Below are positions 8,257 to 17,981 of a stretch of DNA of 64,000 bases, piece by piece. Position 1 is the stretch's first letter, and the number at the start of each line of letters is the position of its first letter. The DNA is from Alicyclobacillus tolerans. Lineage in GTDB: Bacteria; Bacillota; Bacilli; Alicyclobacillales; Alicyclobacillaceae. The stretch covers positions 29,860 to 93,859 of the forward strand of contig NZ_JXBW01000010.1 in assembly GCF_001447355.1 (NCBI RefSeq). The letters are read 5' to 3'. The notes below the pieces were generated by a model. The model worked only from the letters and a program-made list of their open reading frames with translations. It did no database searches and was not told the origin of the DNA. The position numbers and the translations under genes are program-made.

Positions 8257-10517
8257 CGCAATTGTCGCGCTGCCATCACCATCGCCTGCAAAGCCGCCAG
8301 CGTCTCTGCCTCGCCACGGGTCTTCAGGCCACAATCCGGATTGACCCAGAGTTGCGCCGGATCGATCACGCTGGCCGCCTTGCGCAACAATCCGACCATG
8401 TCATGGACATCGGGCACGCGCGGGCTGTGAATGTCGTAGACGCCGGGCCCGATGTCGTTTGTGTACTGAAAGGCTTCAAACGCCTGTAACAATTCCATGT
8501 GCGATCTCGACGTTTCAATCGAAATGACATCGGCATCCATGGCTTGAATGGCAGGCATGATATCATGAAACTCGGCGTAACACATATGGGTATGGATTTG
8601 CGTCTCGTCTTTCACACCACTGGCCGCGATGTGAAAACATTCGACTGCCCACTCAAGGTAGGCGTCCCAGTCTGCCCGCCGCAAGGGCAAGCCTTCGCGC
8701 AAAGCCGGCTCGTCAATCTGAATGACACGAATCCCTGCCGCCTCTAAATCCAACACTTCATCGCGAATGGCGAGTGCAATCTGGCGACACACCTCATGGC
8801 GCGGCAAATCGTCGCGGACGAACGACCACTGCAGGATCGTGACAGGACCGGTCAACATCCCCTTGACAGGCCGCTCTGTCAGCGATTGCGCATAACTCGT
8901 CCAACGGACAGTCATCGGCTCGGGACGCGCCACGTCGCCGACGATAATAGGAGGTTTCACACAGCGCGATCCATAACTCTGCACCCAACCGTGCCGCGTA
9001 AACAAAAACCCGTCCAGCTTTTCGCCAAAGTGCTCTACCATATCGGTACGCTCAAACTCTCCGTGCACAAGCACGTCGAGACCAAGTTCTTCCTGAATGA
9101 CGATCCAACGCATAATCTCGCCTTGCAAGAACAACTCGTATTCCGCATCTGAAATTTGCCCCTTGCGCCACTTCGCCCGCGTGTCGCGCACAGATTGCGT
9201 TTGCGGAAACGAGCCGATGGTTGTCGTCGGAAACGGTGGCAACTGCAGACGCTCCTGTTGCTTGGACTTGCGCTCTGCAAACGACGATGCGCGTGCCAAT
9301 TGCAAACCGCTCAACTGCGCCATCCGTGTGGCGACAGCCGAATTGCGCAAGCGTGGAGACGCCGTCCGTGCCCTGCGCGCCTCACGACTCAGAGCCAAAT
9401 GCTCCGCAATCGCATCCTTACCGTCGTTCGCCCCGCGCTTAAGCACCCGCAACTCAGACAGCTTTTGCACAGCAAATGCCAGCCACGACTTCACCTCTGG
9501 TTCCATGTCGCTTTCCAATTCCACATCCCAAGGCGCGTGTAACAGGGAACACGACGGCGCGACGTGAACCTGCTCAAGCCCGGCGATAGAAGCGGCCTGC
9601 TCAACGAGCACCAGAGCCTCGTGCAAATCGGCCCGCCATATATTGCGACCGTCGATCACGCCGACAGACAGCCGTTTCTCTTGAGGCCAGCCATAGCGCG
9701 CCAGCTCCGCCAACTGCTGCGGTGCACGAACGAGATCCAGATGCAGACCCTGTACCGGTAGTGACAAAGCCGTCTCCAAATTGTCAGCGATGGAACCAAA
9801 ATATGTGGTGAGCAACATGTTGGGCACCGACTGCGCCGCGAGGTACGTATACGCCTCGTGCAAGCTTGACCGCTCGCTATCCGTCAGATCGAGAACCAGG
9901 CAGGGCTCGTCGATTTGCACCCACTGTACCCCGGCATCGTGTAGAGCGTTAAGTAGCTCGCCATAAGCAGGTAATAGTTGGGCCATCAGGGACAAGGGCT
10001 CCACATTTTGTTCGCGCACCTTGCCAAGGCGCAAAAACGATACAGGACCTAAGAGCACCGGCACGGTCTCGATGCCCAGTTGCCGCGCTTCCAAATACTC
10101 GGCCAACGGTTTATTGGCTCGCAGCCTAAAGTTTTGTTGCGCTGAGAATTCAGGAACGAGGTAATGATAATTCGTGTCAAACCACTTGGTCATCTCAAGC
10201 GCTGCCACGCCCTCAGCACCGCGCGCCATGGCAAAATACTGCGCGAGCGAGCCATCTGGTAGCCCACGAAAGCGGTCAGGCACGGCGTCGAATAAAACAG
10301 CCATGTCGAGAACGTGATCGTAAAGCGAGAAATCGTTGGATGGGATCCAGTCGATGCCCGCCTCCTTCTGCAGTTGCCAGCGCAGGCGCCTGATGTCGGC
10401 AGCCGCTTTGCCCAGCTCTGCCTCCGTCGACTTGCCTTGCCAGAACGATTCGAGTGCCCGCTTGAGTTCACGGCGCGGGCCCATGCGCGGAAATCCTAGT
10501 GTTGCTGCAATCGCCAA
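8220..10517 (-). CDS. metE: Cobalamin-independent methionine synthase
   Basis: 765 residues, full length for MetE, which transfers a methyl group from 5-methyltetrahydropteroyl-polyglutamate to homocysteine. The C-terminal catalytic barrel shows the zinc ligands in order: His and Cys in IHTHMCYAEF, Glu in DVISIETSRSH and Cys in WVNPDCGL. The N-terminal barrel is complete. Start is TTG at 10517, with GGGAGGCG just upstream. A cobalamin riboswitch and terminator lie in the leader, so it should be off when B12 is available, implying a B12-dependent MetH elsewhere in the genome. The 3' end overlaps the convergent LysR gene. Confidence 0.96.
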   Translation of the reverse strand: MAIAATLGFPRMGPRRELKRALESFWQGKSTEAELGKAAADIRRLRWQLQKEAGIDWIPSNDFSLYDHVLDMAVLFDAVPDRFRGLPDGSLAQYFAMARGAEGVAALEMTKWFDTNYHYLVPEFSAQQNFRLRANKPLAEYLEARQLGIETVPVLLGPVSFLRLGKVREQNVEPLSLMAQLLPAYGELLNALHDAGVQWVQIDEPCLVLDLTDSERSSLHEAYTYLAAQSVPNMLLTTYFGSIADNLETALSLPVQGLHLDLVRAPQQLAELARYGWPQEKRLSVGVIDGRNIWRADLHEALVLVEQAASIAGLEQVHVAPSCSLLHAPWDVELESDMEPEVKSWLAFAVQKLSELRVLKRGANDGKDAIAEHLALSREARRARTASPRLRNSAVATRMAQLSGLQLARASSFAERKSKQQERLQLPPFPTTTIGSFPQTQSVRDTRAKWRKGQISDAEYELFLQGEIMRWIVIQEELGLDVLVHGEFERTDMVEHFGEKLDGFLFTRHGWVQSYGSRCVKPPIIVGDVARPEPMTVRWTSYAQSLTERPVKGMLTGPVTILQWSFVRDDLPRHEVCRQIALAIRDEVLDLEAAGIRVIQIDEPALREGLPLRRADWDAYLEWAVECFHIAASGVKDETQIHTHMCYAEFHDIMPAIQAMDADVISIETSRSHMELLQAFEAFQYTNDIGPGVYDIHSPRVPDVHDMVGLLRKAASVIDPAQLWVNPDCGLKTRGEAETLAALQAMVMAARQLRQEPVTCATSIS

Positions 10518-10573
10518 AGTCGTGTCGCCTCCCCAGATGATGTGATGCTAAACTCCCGAGCGCGAGCGGAATC

Positions 10574-10606
10574 AAAAAGCCCCCACTTCCACACGGGAAG
10601 CGGGGG
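10574..10606 (-). terminator. Riboswitch-controlled terminator upstream of metE
   Basis: CCCCC and CTTCC (10580-10590) pair with GGGAAG and GGGGG (10595-10606); on the minus strand a TTTTT tract follows. It lies between the cobalamin aptamer and metE and is the likely expression platform. Confidence 0.85.
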
Positions 10607-10639
10607 TGCATGGAGACTGGATATATAGGCAAGCGTTGC

Positions 10640-10915
10640 AGCCGACGTCAACACACACCGGCCAAGCAAACAATCCTGCTTCGTTCCTGCCCCAATCCCA
10701 AACCCACGTGGGATACACAGAGCTGCTTCGCCTGGCAGGTCTTCGGACTCGGATGTCATCCGCTGTCGCACAGCCTTCCCCGCATCCAAGCGAGTGGCTC
10801 GCGGCCGATAAGCCGCAACGTCAACAGCGTCGTTCCTCACCGCGGCGGGACCGTTCCGGATTCGCACCGGATTCCCTTTTCATTCACCGTCGTAGTGAAA
10901 CCAAGCGAGCATATC
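10640..10915 (-). promoter_or_regulatory. Cobalamin (B12) riboswitch of metE
   Basis: Read on the minus strand, the region carries the aptamer landmarks in order: GGGAATCCGGTGCGAATCC, then GGAACGGTCCCGCCGCGGTG, then GAGCCACT, and last GAGTCCGAAGACCTGCC, the B12-box-type segment. The aptamer is followed by an intrinsic terminator and then metE, so binding of B12 should stop transcription. Ends are approximate. Confidence 0.92.
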
Positions 10916-10985
10916 AAGTTGTGGGGCTACTATATCACTGCCTTATTATTTTCGCAATTGCCCAGCTAGACAGAAGCCTCTGCGA

Positions 10986-12665
10986 TCACGCCTGACCTCG
11001 ATCTTGCTGCTGCAACTGCTGCAGTGCTGCAATGAGTCGATTGGCAATCGGACTACCAAGGCCCGTGCACGGGTCCCAACCGGGCCCCGCCGCATAGACA
11101 TCCCCTGTGCCGGCGATATCGTTGTTGCCCTGTGTAATGTCGCGAAATGCCTGCGCCGCTTTTGGCAAGCTATATAGCACTGGGTTGAGATAACCCACAG
11201 GCTGACCGATGGTCTTGTTTGCAATGGTGACCAGCCCCGCCCACAAGGGTGCCACGGCACTCGTCCCACCAATTGCCGCAGTTTCGCCGTCGACCAATAC
11301 CTCGTAGCCTGTCGCAGGGTCAGCATCTCCCGCGACGTCCGGCACACCGCGTCCAACCGTGCCGCCGGGGTTTGAAGACGGTGGCACCTGTGCGTTTTGC
11401 TGCCAGCTGGGAAGCGCAAATACGCTACTCACGCCGCCCCCGGTGCTGCCACCTTGTGCGCCGTCGTTCCAGACGGTCTCACTCGCAATCTGACCATTTT
11501 CCACTACCAAACGCGTCCCCCCGCAAGCCAAGGCATAGGGTGACGATGCGGGAAAATCAACATGGTACAAACCGTCGTTCTCGCCATCTGTGGATCCGCT
11601 GTCCCCGGCCGCGACACACACGGTCACACCAAGCGCAGCCGCGTCCTGCAAAGCCCGATTCATCGCCTGGATAGAGGCCGGCGCCCAACCGTTCTCAGGA
11701 CCGCCCCAACTGATAGAAATCACCATAGGTTTGTTCGTCGTATCGTGAATAGCCGTCGTGATCGCGTTCAAAAACCCAGCGTCCGTATTTGGCGCAAAAT
11801 AAACAGCGAGCTTTGCACCTGGAGCGACGGCGCCGGCAACCTCGATATCGAGCTCGACTTCGCCGTCCGGGCCATTCGGATCGCCGGTCGGTTGGTTGAC
11901 TGCTCCATCTACCCCTACCGCAACAAGAGGTGGCGGCGCCATACCAAGTGACGCGAAATACTCGCCGATATTTTGATCTGAATACCCACCGCCAAGCTCA
12001 ATGATGCCGATACACTGCCCCGTACAATCGACGTTTTCCGGAAAGGCATAGGCCGCTGCAACCTGTGGCGGCGTGTAGGCAACCTGTTCAGTTGCTGTGG
12101 CGCGCATCGCCGCCCCCGCAGGTTGTCGCCGAATTCGAAAGTGTGGAGTCGCTTGCGGCCGTGTATCGAGACCAAGTACCGCCGTCACCACGTCAGCGAT
12201 GTCCATCGGCACATGCACATCGCCGCTGTGTCCCCGATACGAGAACTCAGGATGTTGATACGTGCGAAGATCGATCCGAAACGCCTGATTCACATCGGCT
12301 ACACGGCCCGTAAGCAATGCCGTGCCAGCTGCGACGTGCACCTTCTCCAGCACCAGCCCGTGCGCATCGGCGAATGCCCGTACCTTCTCGATATCCTGCG
12401 AATCGGCGCCGTGGCGAACAGCAAACTCGTCGTGTGTGAGATGCCTGCGTTGGCTGGGCGGCAACGATTGTAATGACTCAATCGTCGCTTCCAGTTGCTC
12501 AGGCGAACGCCGCCGCAATACGAGTGTGACGGATACGCGCTCGTCGGGATCCGCTGGCCCGACATCCGTCGCGCCAGCCGCGAGCGGCCGGACATGCCCA
12601 GGTAACGGGACAAAGTGGCTGCCTGCCTGCGTTCCTGTGTTTGACACGAATACCTGCTGATCCAT
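10986..12665 (-). CDS. Sedolisin (S53) acid protease, kumamolisin type
   Basis: 559 residues: an N-terminal activation domain (~1-190) followed by the peptidase domain. The serine-carboxyl triad is E269/D273 (GEVELDIE) and S469 (GGTSAVAP), with oxyanion Asp D355 ([10 protein letters not shown]). These match kumamolisin E78, D82, S278 and D164 with a constant offset, so the enzyme should be active in acid. No classical signal peptide is present, as in kumamolisin. C-terminal Ca2+ site residues lie near residues 510-540 ([10 protein letters not shown]). Start ATG at 12665 has GGAG nine bases upstream; longer frames run into the divergent Rieske gene and are unlikely. Confidence 0.93.
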   Translation of the reverse strand: MDQQVFVSNTGTQAGSHFVPLPGHVRPLAAGATDVGPADPDERVSVTLVLRRRSPEQLEATIESLQSLPPSQRRHLTHDEFAVRHGADSQDIEKVRAFADAHGLVLEKVHVAAGTALLTGRVADVNQAFRIDLRTYQHPEFSYRGHSGDVHVPMDIADVVTAVLGLDTRPQATPHFRIRRQPAGAAMRATATEQVAYTPPQVAAAYAFPENVDCTGQCIGIIELGGGYSDQNIGEYFASLGMAPPPLVAVGVDGAVNQPTGDPNGPDGEVELDIEVAGAVAPGAKLAVYFAPNTDAGFLNAITTAIHDTTNKPMVISISWGGPENGWAPASIQAMNRALQDAAALGVTVCVAAGDSGSTDGENDGLYHVDFPASSPYALACGGTRLVVENGQIASETVWNDGAQGGSTGGGVSSVFALPSWQQNAQVPPSSNPGGTVGRGVPDVAGDADPATGYEVLVDGETAAIGGTSAVAPLWAGLVTIANKTIGQPVGYLNPVLYSLPKAAQAFRDITQGNNDIAGTGDVYAAGPGWDPCTGLGSPIANRLIAALQQLQQQDRGQA

Positions 12666-12857
12666 ACACATCATCTCCAATTCGAGCGAGAGTGTAGAGA
12701 GTGCGACGGGTTCACGGTCAGTATAGCATGGATACATTTGGTTGTCCCTGGATCGGGCGAAAAATCCGCTTTTTCTCCATCTTCCCGGGTGTTCGTCACC
12801 TATGGCCTTGCAATCAATCGACATACAGTAAAATAAATCCGTGGGAGGTGACATCTC

Positions 12858-13844
12858 TTGATCCGCAACGCCTGGTATGCCGTGCTGACAGTGGACGAAG
12901 TCAGCGCGAGGCCGACGAAAGTGCGGCTCTTCAATCGCGATCTCGTCGTGTTCATGGACCAAACGGGCCATCTTCGGGCCGTGCACGCATACTGCCCACA
13001 TCGTGGGTGTGATTTATCTCTCGGCTCTATCGTGGACAATCTCCTTACGTGCCCGTATCACGGGTGGAAATTTGACAAAGATGGCGTGTGTAGGCACATA
13101 CCAGCCAATCATAAGGGCGGGTCCATCCCGCGTTCCGCCCACCTGCAAACATTTACTGCCCGCGAGGCAGCCGGTTTGGTTTGGGTCTCGCTCGCTGCGC
13201 CGGATGGTGCCGCATCTATACCAGGCCCAGCCGCCGCACCCGAATTGTCTGACCCAAACTGGCATTGGCTGTCGTTTCACACCGTGTGGAAGGCCAACAT
13301 GTGCCGCGTTGCAGAGAGCGTATTAGACATCTCACACTTGCCGTTCGTGCATCCCGAAACGACAGGTGAAGACGTGTCGCCCATTGTCGATGGACCAGAA
13401 TATGTCATGCAAGAAAAGAATATTCGAATTTACCCACGCCCCTTCACACATCCAATGGAACCGCCAAATCCCGAACACTTGGCGGACGACAACGACCTCC
13501 GGACGGAAATCGAAATGTGGTTTCCAAACCAGTGGATCATTCGGACGCCTATTGGCCTTGAGCGCCGGATGTCCACCTATTTGACGTTTACGCCGATAGA
13601 TGCTGAAACGACCGTCATTTGGGGACAAATTGGGCGCAACTTTGACAGCGACTCCGACTTTCTGGACGTGTTTCATCTGGAGCACACACAGTTTGTCATG
13701 CACCAAGATCAAATTATTGTAGAGAGCCTGCGGCCTGTGCTGCCGCCAAAATTAAAAGAAGAAGCACATGTGCCGTCTGATGGGCCGGCTATTCGTTACC
13801 GCCACCTTTGGCTACAAGCAATCGCACAAGAAGCGGCGACCTAA
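12858..13844 (+). CDS. Rieske non-heme iron oxygenase
   Basis: 328 residues. The Rieske 2Fe-2S cluster motif is C46-P-H48 and C65-P-Y-H68. The mononuclear iron site is in [12 protein letters not shown] with D157, H160 and H165, the form seen in vanillate demethylase (VanA) and related ring or side-chain oxygenases. Start TTG at 12858 follows GGGAGGTGA. Residues ~170-328 form the substrate domain. No reductase or ferredoxin is next to it. It is divergent from the protease and about 680 bases from the terpene cyclase, which is on the opposite strand. Substrate unknown. Confidence 0.88.
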   Translation: MIRNAWYAVLTVDEVSARPTKVRLFNRDLVVFMDQTGHLRAVHAYCPHRGCDLSLGSIVDNLLTCPYHGWKFDKDGVCRHIPANHKGGSIPRSAHLQTFTAREAAGLVWVSLAAPDGAASIPGPAAAPELSDPNWHWLSFHTVWKANMCRVAESVLDISHLPFVHPETTGEDVSPIVDGPEYVMQEKNIRIYPRPFTHPMEPPNPEHLADDNDLRTEIEMWFPNQWIIRTPIGLERRMSTYLTFTPIDAETTVIWGQIGRNFDSDSDFLDVFHLEHTQFVMHQDQIIVESLRPVLPPKLKEEAHVPSDGPAIRYRHLWLQAIAQEAAT

Positions 13845-13941
13845 GCCGCCGCTTCTGCACCGATTTCATGTGTCGTCGTGCTCCTGATGGGGATCGAGTT
13901 TTGCTAAGCGGAACTGTGGGAATAAGTCTAACTTGCGATAC

Positions 13942-14094
13942 ATGAGCGCAACAGCAGACTCTGAGAGCCAAATTGGGAAACTTGCCACAGAGGTCTGGGC
14001 CATCGTCTTTCTGATCGTGCTTGTCGACGTTGCACTGTTAAAGCCGTACAAGAGCCATTACGAGAAGCGGATCGACGGAGACCTAGATACGTAA
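13942..14094 (+). CDS. Possible small membrane protein
   Basis: 50 codons starting at ATG 13942. One hydrophobic segment (VWAIVFLIVLVDVALL, residues ~19-34) is flanked by an acidic N-terminus and a basic/acidic C-terminal tail, as in single-span small membrane proteins. Weakness: no good ribosome binding site precedes the ATG (a TTG nine bases earlier is no better). It follows the Rieske gene by about 100 bases. Confidence 0.4.
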   Translation: MSATADSESQIGKLATEVWAIVFLIVLVDVALLKPYKSHYEKRIDGDLDT

Positions 14095-14114
14095 GGATTT
14101 TTCTTGAAGACTAT

Positions 14115-14164
14115 GGACACAACAGCTAGAGGGTGCCTGCGACCCTCCTCTAGCTGTTGTGTCC
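14115..14164. repeat. Perfect 18-bp inverted repeat
   Basis: GGACACAACAGCTAGAGG (14115-14132) is exactly complementary to the segment at 14147-14164, with a 14-base loop that itself contains GGGT/ACCC. No T tract follows on either strand, so it is not an ordinary intrinsic terminator. It lies between convergent transcription units. Confidence 0.7.
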
Positions 14165-14199
14165 CGCATCACGATGTTTTGCAAACTGCACCCGATTAC

Positions 14200-14235
14200 A
14201 AAAAGAGCAGGTGGAACGAAAAGTTCCGCCTGCTC
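14200..14235 (-). terminator. Terminator of the cyclase/small-protein operon
   Basis: GAGCAGGTGGAAC (14205-14217) pairs with GTTCCGCCTGCTC (14223-14235), followed on the minus strand by TTTTT. It lies just after the small gene at 14243. On the plus strand GTTTTGTTT follows, so it may work in both directions. Confidence 0.85.
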
Positions 14236-14242
14236 GTTTTGT

Positions 14243-14521
14243 TTACATACCATAAACGACGTTCCACATGCGCATCTGATGCAGTGGATTGCGCGGATCG
14301 ATGCGTTGCGCCATCAGCCAGTTGACAGCACCGGCGCGTTCCGCCGGCGTGATCGGCACAGCGAGAACGGTCGCCAAATGGTCGACCAAAGCGCCTGCTC
14401 CTGCTGGATTCGCAAGGTCTTCTCGACGATACGACATCAGCACGCGATGTACGCGCCGCCAGTTGAGTGGATTGGCAATTTTGGAGCGGAAGATTGGTAA
14501 TAACCTTGGGTGCAACCCCAT
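14243..14521 (-). CDS. Small protein of a two-copy family, cyclase-linked
   Basis: 92 residues from ATG 14521, preceded by GGGGGGTGA. The start lies six bases beyond the end of the terpene cyclase gene, so it is translationally linked to it. The protein is clearly related to the one at 20354-20620: both share FRxKxANPLxWR near residue 12-22, a Y-x-x-x-D-L step, L-A-x-x-L-x-V-P-x-x-P-x-E in the middle and W-L-x-A-Q-x-I-x-P near the C-terminus. No transmembrane segment or known motif; probably all-helical. I do not recognise the family. Confidence 0.75.
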   Translation of the reverse strand: MGLHPRLLPIFRSKIANPLNWRRVHRVLMSYRREDLANPAGAGALVDHLATVLAVPITPAERAGAVNWLMAQRIDPRNPLHQMRMWNVVYGM

Positions 14522-14526
14522 GATGT

Positions 14527-16404
14527 TCACCCCCCTTCTCGGAAGTTCTTGCCCGCGATAGAACGCTGAAAATGCAACAGCGCCGACGTGGGCCACACCT
14601 TCGGATAAATGTGATAGGTGATATACAGCGCCCCTGGAAATGCGGATCCGTTCGGACAGGTATCAAACCATCCGTCCGCCGTTCGGTGATCGAGCAACCA
14701 ATCCACCGCCATGGACGCGGATCTGTAAATGGCGGATTTGACGGCTGTGTCGGCTGTGCAATCGTAAAGGTGAAGCAACGTATCCAATCCCCAGGCCGTT
14801 TGCGTGGGTTGACCTATAAAGGCCGAGCTATATCGCCCGAGCATGTCACTTTCGCAGAGTTCGCCAAAGCTCCCGTCTGCTCTCTGCACGGACAATAGCC
14901 AGCGCAGTGCACGCATGAGGCTGGGACTTGACGCTGGCAGGTTTGCTGCAACGAGCGCTTGCACCGCGCACCAAGTGCCATACAGATAGGTCGTTCCCCA
15001 TCTTCCGTACCAACTGCCGTCGCGAAGTTGATTGGCTTGCAACCAAGAAATCGCCCTCTTTATAGAGGAATCCGTCGAACTTAACACGCGCCGGCGCAGG
15101 AGAAAGGCGACGACCCGCCCCGTGATGTCCGCTGTGGAGGGATCGCACATGGCGCGGCGCATATCGTTTGCCGGCAGTCGCTCAAGCCAACGTTTGTCGC
15201 AGTTGTGTTCAAAAGCCGACCACCCACCGTCGCGATTTTGCATGGATAAAAGAAAGGACACACCTTTGTTGATGGGGGTGGCAGATGACTGCATAAACCC
15301 ACGTAGAGCGTCTAAGCATGCGACCGTATCGTCGCAATCTGGATGGTTTTCGTTGTTACTCGAAAACCCCCAGCCGCCATCTGGCCTACCCGTTCTTCGT
15401 TCCACCTGCTGTTTCGCCAGCAAGTACGACTTGGCCTCTTGCAATTGCGGATGATATTCCGGTATGCCTGCATCGAGCAACACGCGACACGCCAAGGCTG
15501 TATTCCAAATATGAGCGTTTGTCGTTTGTTGGTGTACATATCCGCTATGTTCCTCGACCACGAGATTTTGTCGCATGGATGCGATCGCGCAGCGGATGAT
15601 GGGCGCATCAAAGTCTATGCCAAGTGCGTGCAGAGCAAATAGACTAAGCCATGTCGACGAGTGATAACCGGCCAAGGTTCCATCTTGGCCCATATGCGTG
15701 CGCAAGAATTCAAGACAGCGTTCTGCGCACCACGAGGCAAGCTTTGTGCGCATTGGGCTCGGGCGCTCATCGTCCCATTCCCGTTCGTCGCAATTCACGA
15801 GTTCCCGCAAAACACATGCAGCATAGCGCGATCGATAGCGATACAACGACAGGACCAACATCGCTGGAACGTGCACGCGTGTGAAAGTAGCGATGTCTTC
15901 GATGGAAAAAGGCGAGCCTTTCATGAACATGAGGGTGTACAGCCAAGGACTGGGCAGCCAGGACCACGGAATCTCTCCGCCAACGGCGAGAAACATTTTC
16001 GTGAGGTTGCGACACCTGCGCACACCGCCATGGCGGGCAATCCACGCTTTGGCACGGACCCGCGGCGCATCGTCGAGCGCCCAAGCCTTCATGAGTTCAA
16101 GGGCATAGAAGCATTCGACCGTCGTCGACAGATCGCCAGCATCGCCAGGAAACAATCCCCATGATCCGTCCTCTCGCTGATGCTTACGAATGGCCCCAAC
16201 GAGCGGCGCAGTCCATGTGACATCGCGATAACCAATCAGGTAAAGGGAAATCACCGTTTGTGCATTGGGCATCATGCCTGTATCAAAGCAGTCGGTCCAC
16301 GCCCCATCTGCACCTTGATGCTGCAAAAGTTGGACGCACGCGGCTTTCACCGCTGCATCGACGTCTTCGCACCCTATTCTTGGATACGCCATCTTCATGG
16401 CCAT
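14527..16404 (-). CDS. Squalene-hopene cyclase family terpene cyclase, SqhC-like
   Basis: 625 residues, the length of prokaryotic class II triterpene cyclases. The protonating Asp motif DxDD is present in HPDCDDTVA. Several QW repeats are visible (QLLQHQGADGAWTD, KHQREDGSWG, LLSMQNRDGGWSAFE, LSVQRADGSFG). The forms PDCDDT, LLSMQNxDGG, DPSTADxTGRV and YGRWGTxYxYGTW resemble, from memory, Bacillus SqhC (sporulenol synthase, tetraprenyl-beta-curcumene cyclase) more than the hopene-forming enzyme of Alicyclobacillus acidocaldarius. The enzyme is monotopic on the membrane. Start may be ATG 16404 or ATG 16398, the latter better spaced from GGGGG. A small gene follows in the same operon. Confidence 0.9.
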   Translation of the reverse strand: MAMKMAYPRIGCEDVDAAVKAACVQLLQHQGADGAWTDCFDTGMMPNAQTVISLYLIGYRDVTWTAPLVGAIRKHQREDGSWGLFPGDAGDLSTTVECFYALELMKAWALDDAPRVRAKAWIARHGGVRRCRNLTKMFLAVGGEIPWSWLPSPWLYTLMFMKGSPFSIEDIATFTRVHVPAMLVLSLYRYRSRYAACVLRELVNCDEREWDDERPSPMRTKLASWCAERCLEFLRTHMGQDGTLAGYHSSTWLSLFALHALGIDFDAPIIRCAIASMRQNLVVEEHSGYVHQQTTNAHIWNTALACRVLLDAGIPEYHPQLQEAKSYLLAKQQVERRTGRPDGGWGFSSNNENHPDCDDTVACLDALRGFMQSSATPINKGVSFLLSMQNRDGGWSAFEHNCDKRWLERLPANDMRRAMCDPSTADITGRVVAFLLRRRVLSSTDSSIKRAISWLQANQLRDGSWYGRWGTTYLYGTWCAVQALVAANLPASSPSLMRALRWLLSVQRADGSFGELCESDMLGRYSSAFIGQPTQTAWGLDTLLHLYDCTADTAVKSAIYRSASMAVDWLLDHRTADGWFDTCPNGSAFPGALYITYHIYPKVWPTSALLHFQRSIAGKNFREGG

Positions 16405-16583
16405 GCCCCCGACCTTATGCAGTATTGCGATACATATTCGTATTCATAGCGGGACTGGCGGCTTGTCGGCACCTGTTCAGATCGGGGAAATTCAGGCTGT
16501 GACCTCCGGAGATCATGCGGATAGGAATACATGATCCTTCAGACACTACCATCGAATATCAACAGGAGGTGGATGGAATTTTG

Positions 16584-17975
16584 ATGAAGTCAAGAACCGT
16601 CGGGAGAATAGGGCGGGATCAAAGGGTTGGCACGCGGGTGCAGACCAAGCACAGCATGTCTCTATTTGAGTTAATTTTGGTGGGGGTCGGCGGCATTATT
16701 GGCGCAGGATACTTTCTCGGCTCCGGACAACCCATCCGCATGGCAGGACCCGCGGTGCTTGTGGCATTTGCGATAGGAGGAGCGATCACGGCGCAAACGG
16801 TCGGCGCCTTAAACACACTCGCTTTGGATCATCCTTCGCCTGGCGCGTTCAAAACGTATGCGGACGCGTACCTTGGCAAATTCACCGGCTATATGCAAGG
16901 GTGGACCTACTACATCACAAGCATTTTGACCATTGCCAGCGAAGCGGTGGCATCCGCAGTTTTCGCCCGCCTTTGGTTGCCTGGTGTGCCGGTCTGGATG
17001 TTGGCGGCGGCTTTTGCGCTTATCGTCCTCGCCATCAACGCGTTTGGGGTGCAAAACTTCGGCCTTGTCGAGTCTGTGATGAGTGTTGTGAAGATCGCCG
17101 CGCTTGTGGGCTTCATCGTCACCATCGCCATCGTCCTGTTCGGCGCCCATCCGGCAACTATGGGCCGTATGATCTCTGGACCATCTGCGTCACTTTTTCC
17201 AAGTGGCTTCACCGGACTGGCCCAGTCCATGTTGATTGTCATCTTCTGCTTTGCTGGAATCGGCGTCTTTGGAACGGCGGCCGTCGAATTGAAAGAGCCC
17301 AAGCATCTCGATCGCGGCGGCATCGCTGTCGTGACCATCCTGACGGGCCTGTACATACTGTCGATCGCGGCGCTGTTGTTGACGCTTCCCTATCGTACCG
17401 TGAGTACGACGGCCAGCCCGTTCGTCCAAGCGCTGATGGCGGCACATTTGCATACACTGGCCAGTATCCTCAACGCCGTCATCCTGATCGCATCGTTCAG
17501 CGTCATGGCTGGATCTGTCTTTTCGGCAAACCAGATACTTGTGAGCCTAGGACGGTACCGCGAAGCCCCAGCCTTTGTCAAACGCACCTTTGGCAAGCGC
17601 GCGGTCGCCTATGGCGCACTTGCTTTCACGACAGTGGGCGTCGCCATCTGCATCGCCTTGTCTTACGTTTTACCATCCACCGTCTACACGTTTCTCATTA
17701 GCGCCTCCAGCTTTCTCACGTTTTTCAACTGGTTCATCATGTTGTTGACCTTACTTGCATGGAAACGCAAAAACAAAGATAAGCCGATTTCGAAATTGGC
17801 CTTCGGACAGCCGGTCGGCACCTACGTGACCATGGCTTTGATCGTGGTCATGGCAGGCTATGCGCTCGTCGAAAAGAGCCAGCGGTTAGGGTTCTTTGCC
17901 TGCCTAGGGATAGCGGCCGTGATCGCCATCGCGTATCTGTTCGTACGCAAGCACGTCCATAGCCCCGAAGCATAA
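16584..17975 (+). CDS. APC-family amino acid permease
   Basis: About 463 residues with 12 hydrophobic segments. The first helix, SLFELILVGVGGIIGAGYFLGSG, begins with the unwound GxIIGxGxF-type substrate motif of APC permeases; GxGVFGTAAVE corresponds to helix 6. AGGAGGT at 16564-16570 points to TTG 16581 or ATG 16584; the frame is open further upstream but lacks a site there. The gene is convergent with, and almost touches, the MarR gene (6-base gap). Substrate unknown. Confidence 0.85.
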   Translation: MKSRTVGRIGRDQRVGTRVQTKHSMSLFELILVGVGGIIGAGYFLGSGQPIRMAGPAVLVAFAIGGAITAQTVGALNTLALDHPSPGAFKTYADAYLGKFTGYMQGWTYYITSILTIASEAVASAVFARLWLPGVPVWMLAAAFALIVLAINAFGVQNFGLVESVMSVVKIAALVGFIVTIAIVLFGAHPATMGRMISGPSASLFPSGFTGLAQSMLIVIFCFAGIGVFGTAAVELKEPKHLDRGGIAVVTILTGLYILSIAALLLTLPYRTVSTTASPFVQALMAAHLHTLASILNAVILIASFSVMAGSVFSANQILVSLGRYREAPAFVKRTFGKRAVAYGALAFTTVGVAICIALSYVLPSTVYTFLISASSFLTFFNWFIMLLTLLAWKRKNKDKPISKLAFGQPVGTYVTMALIVVMAGYALVEKSQRLGFFACLGIAAVIAIAYLFVRKHVHSPEA

Positions 17976-17981
17976 GCAACC

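Noticed and set aside
12666..13001. N-terminal extension of the kumamolisin frame
   Set aside because: It runs antisense through the Rieske gene; ATG 12665 has a proper site and fits the family start.
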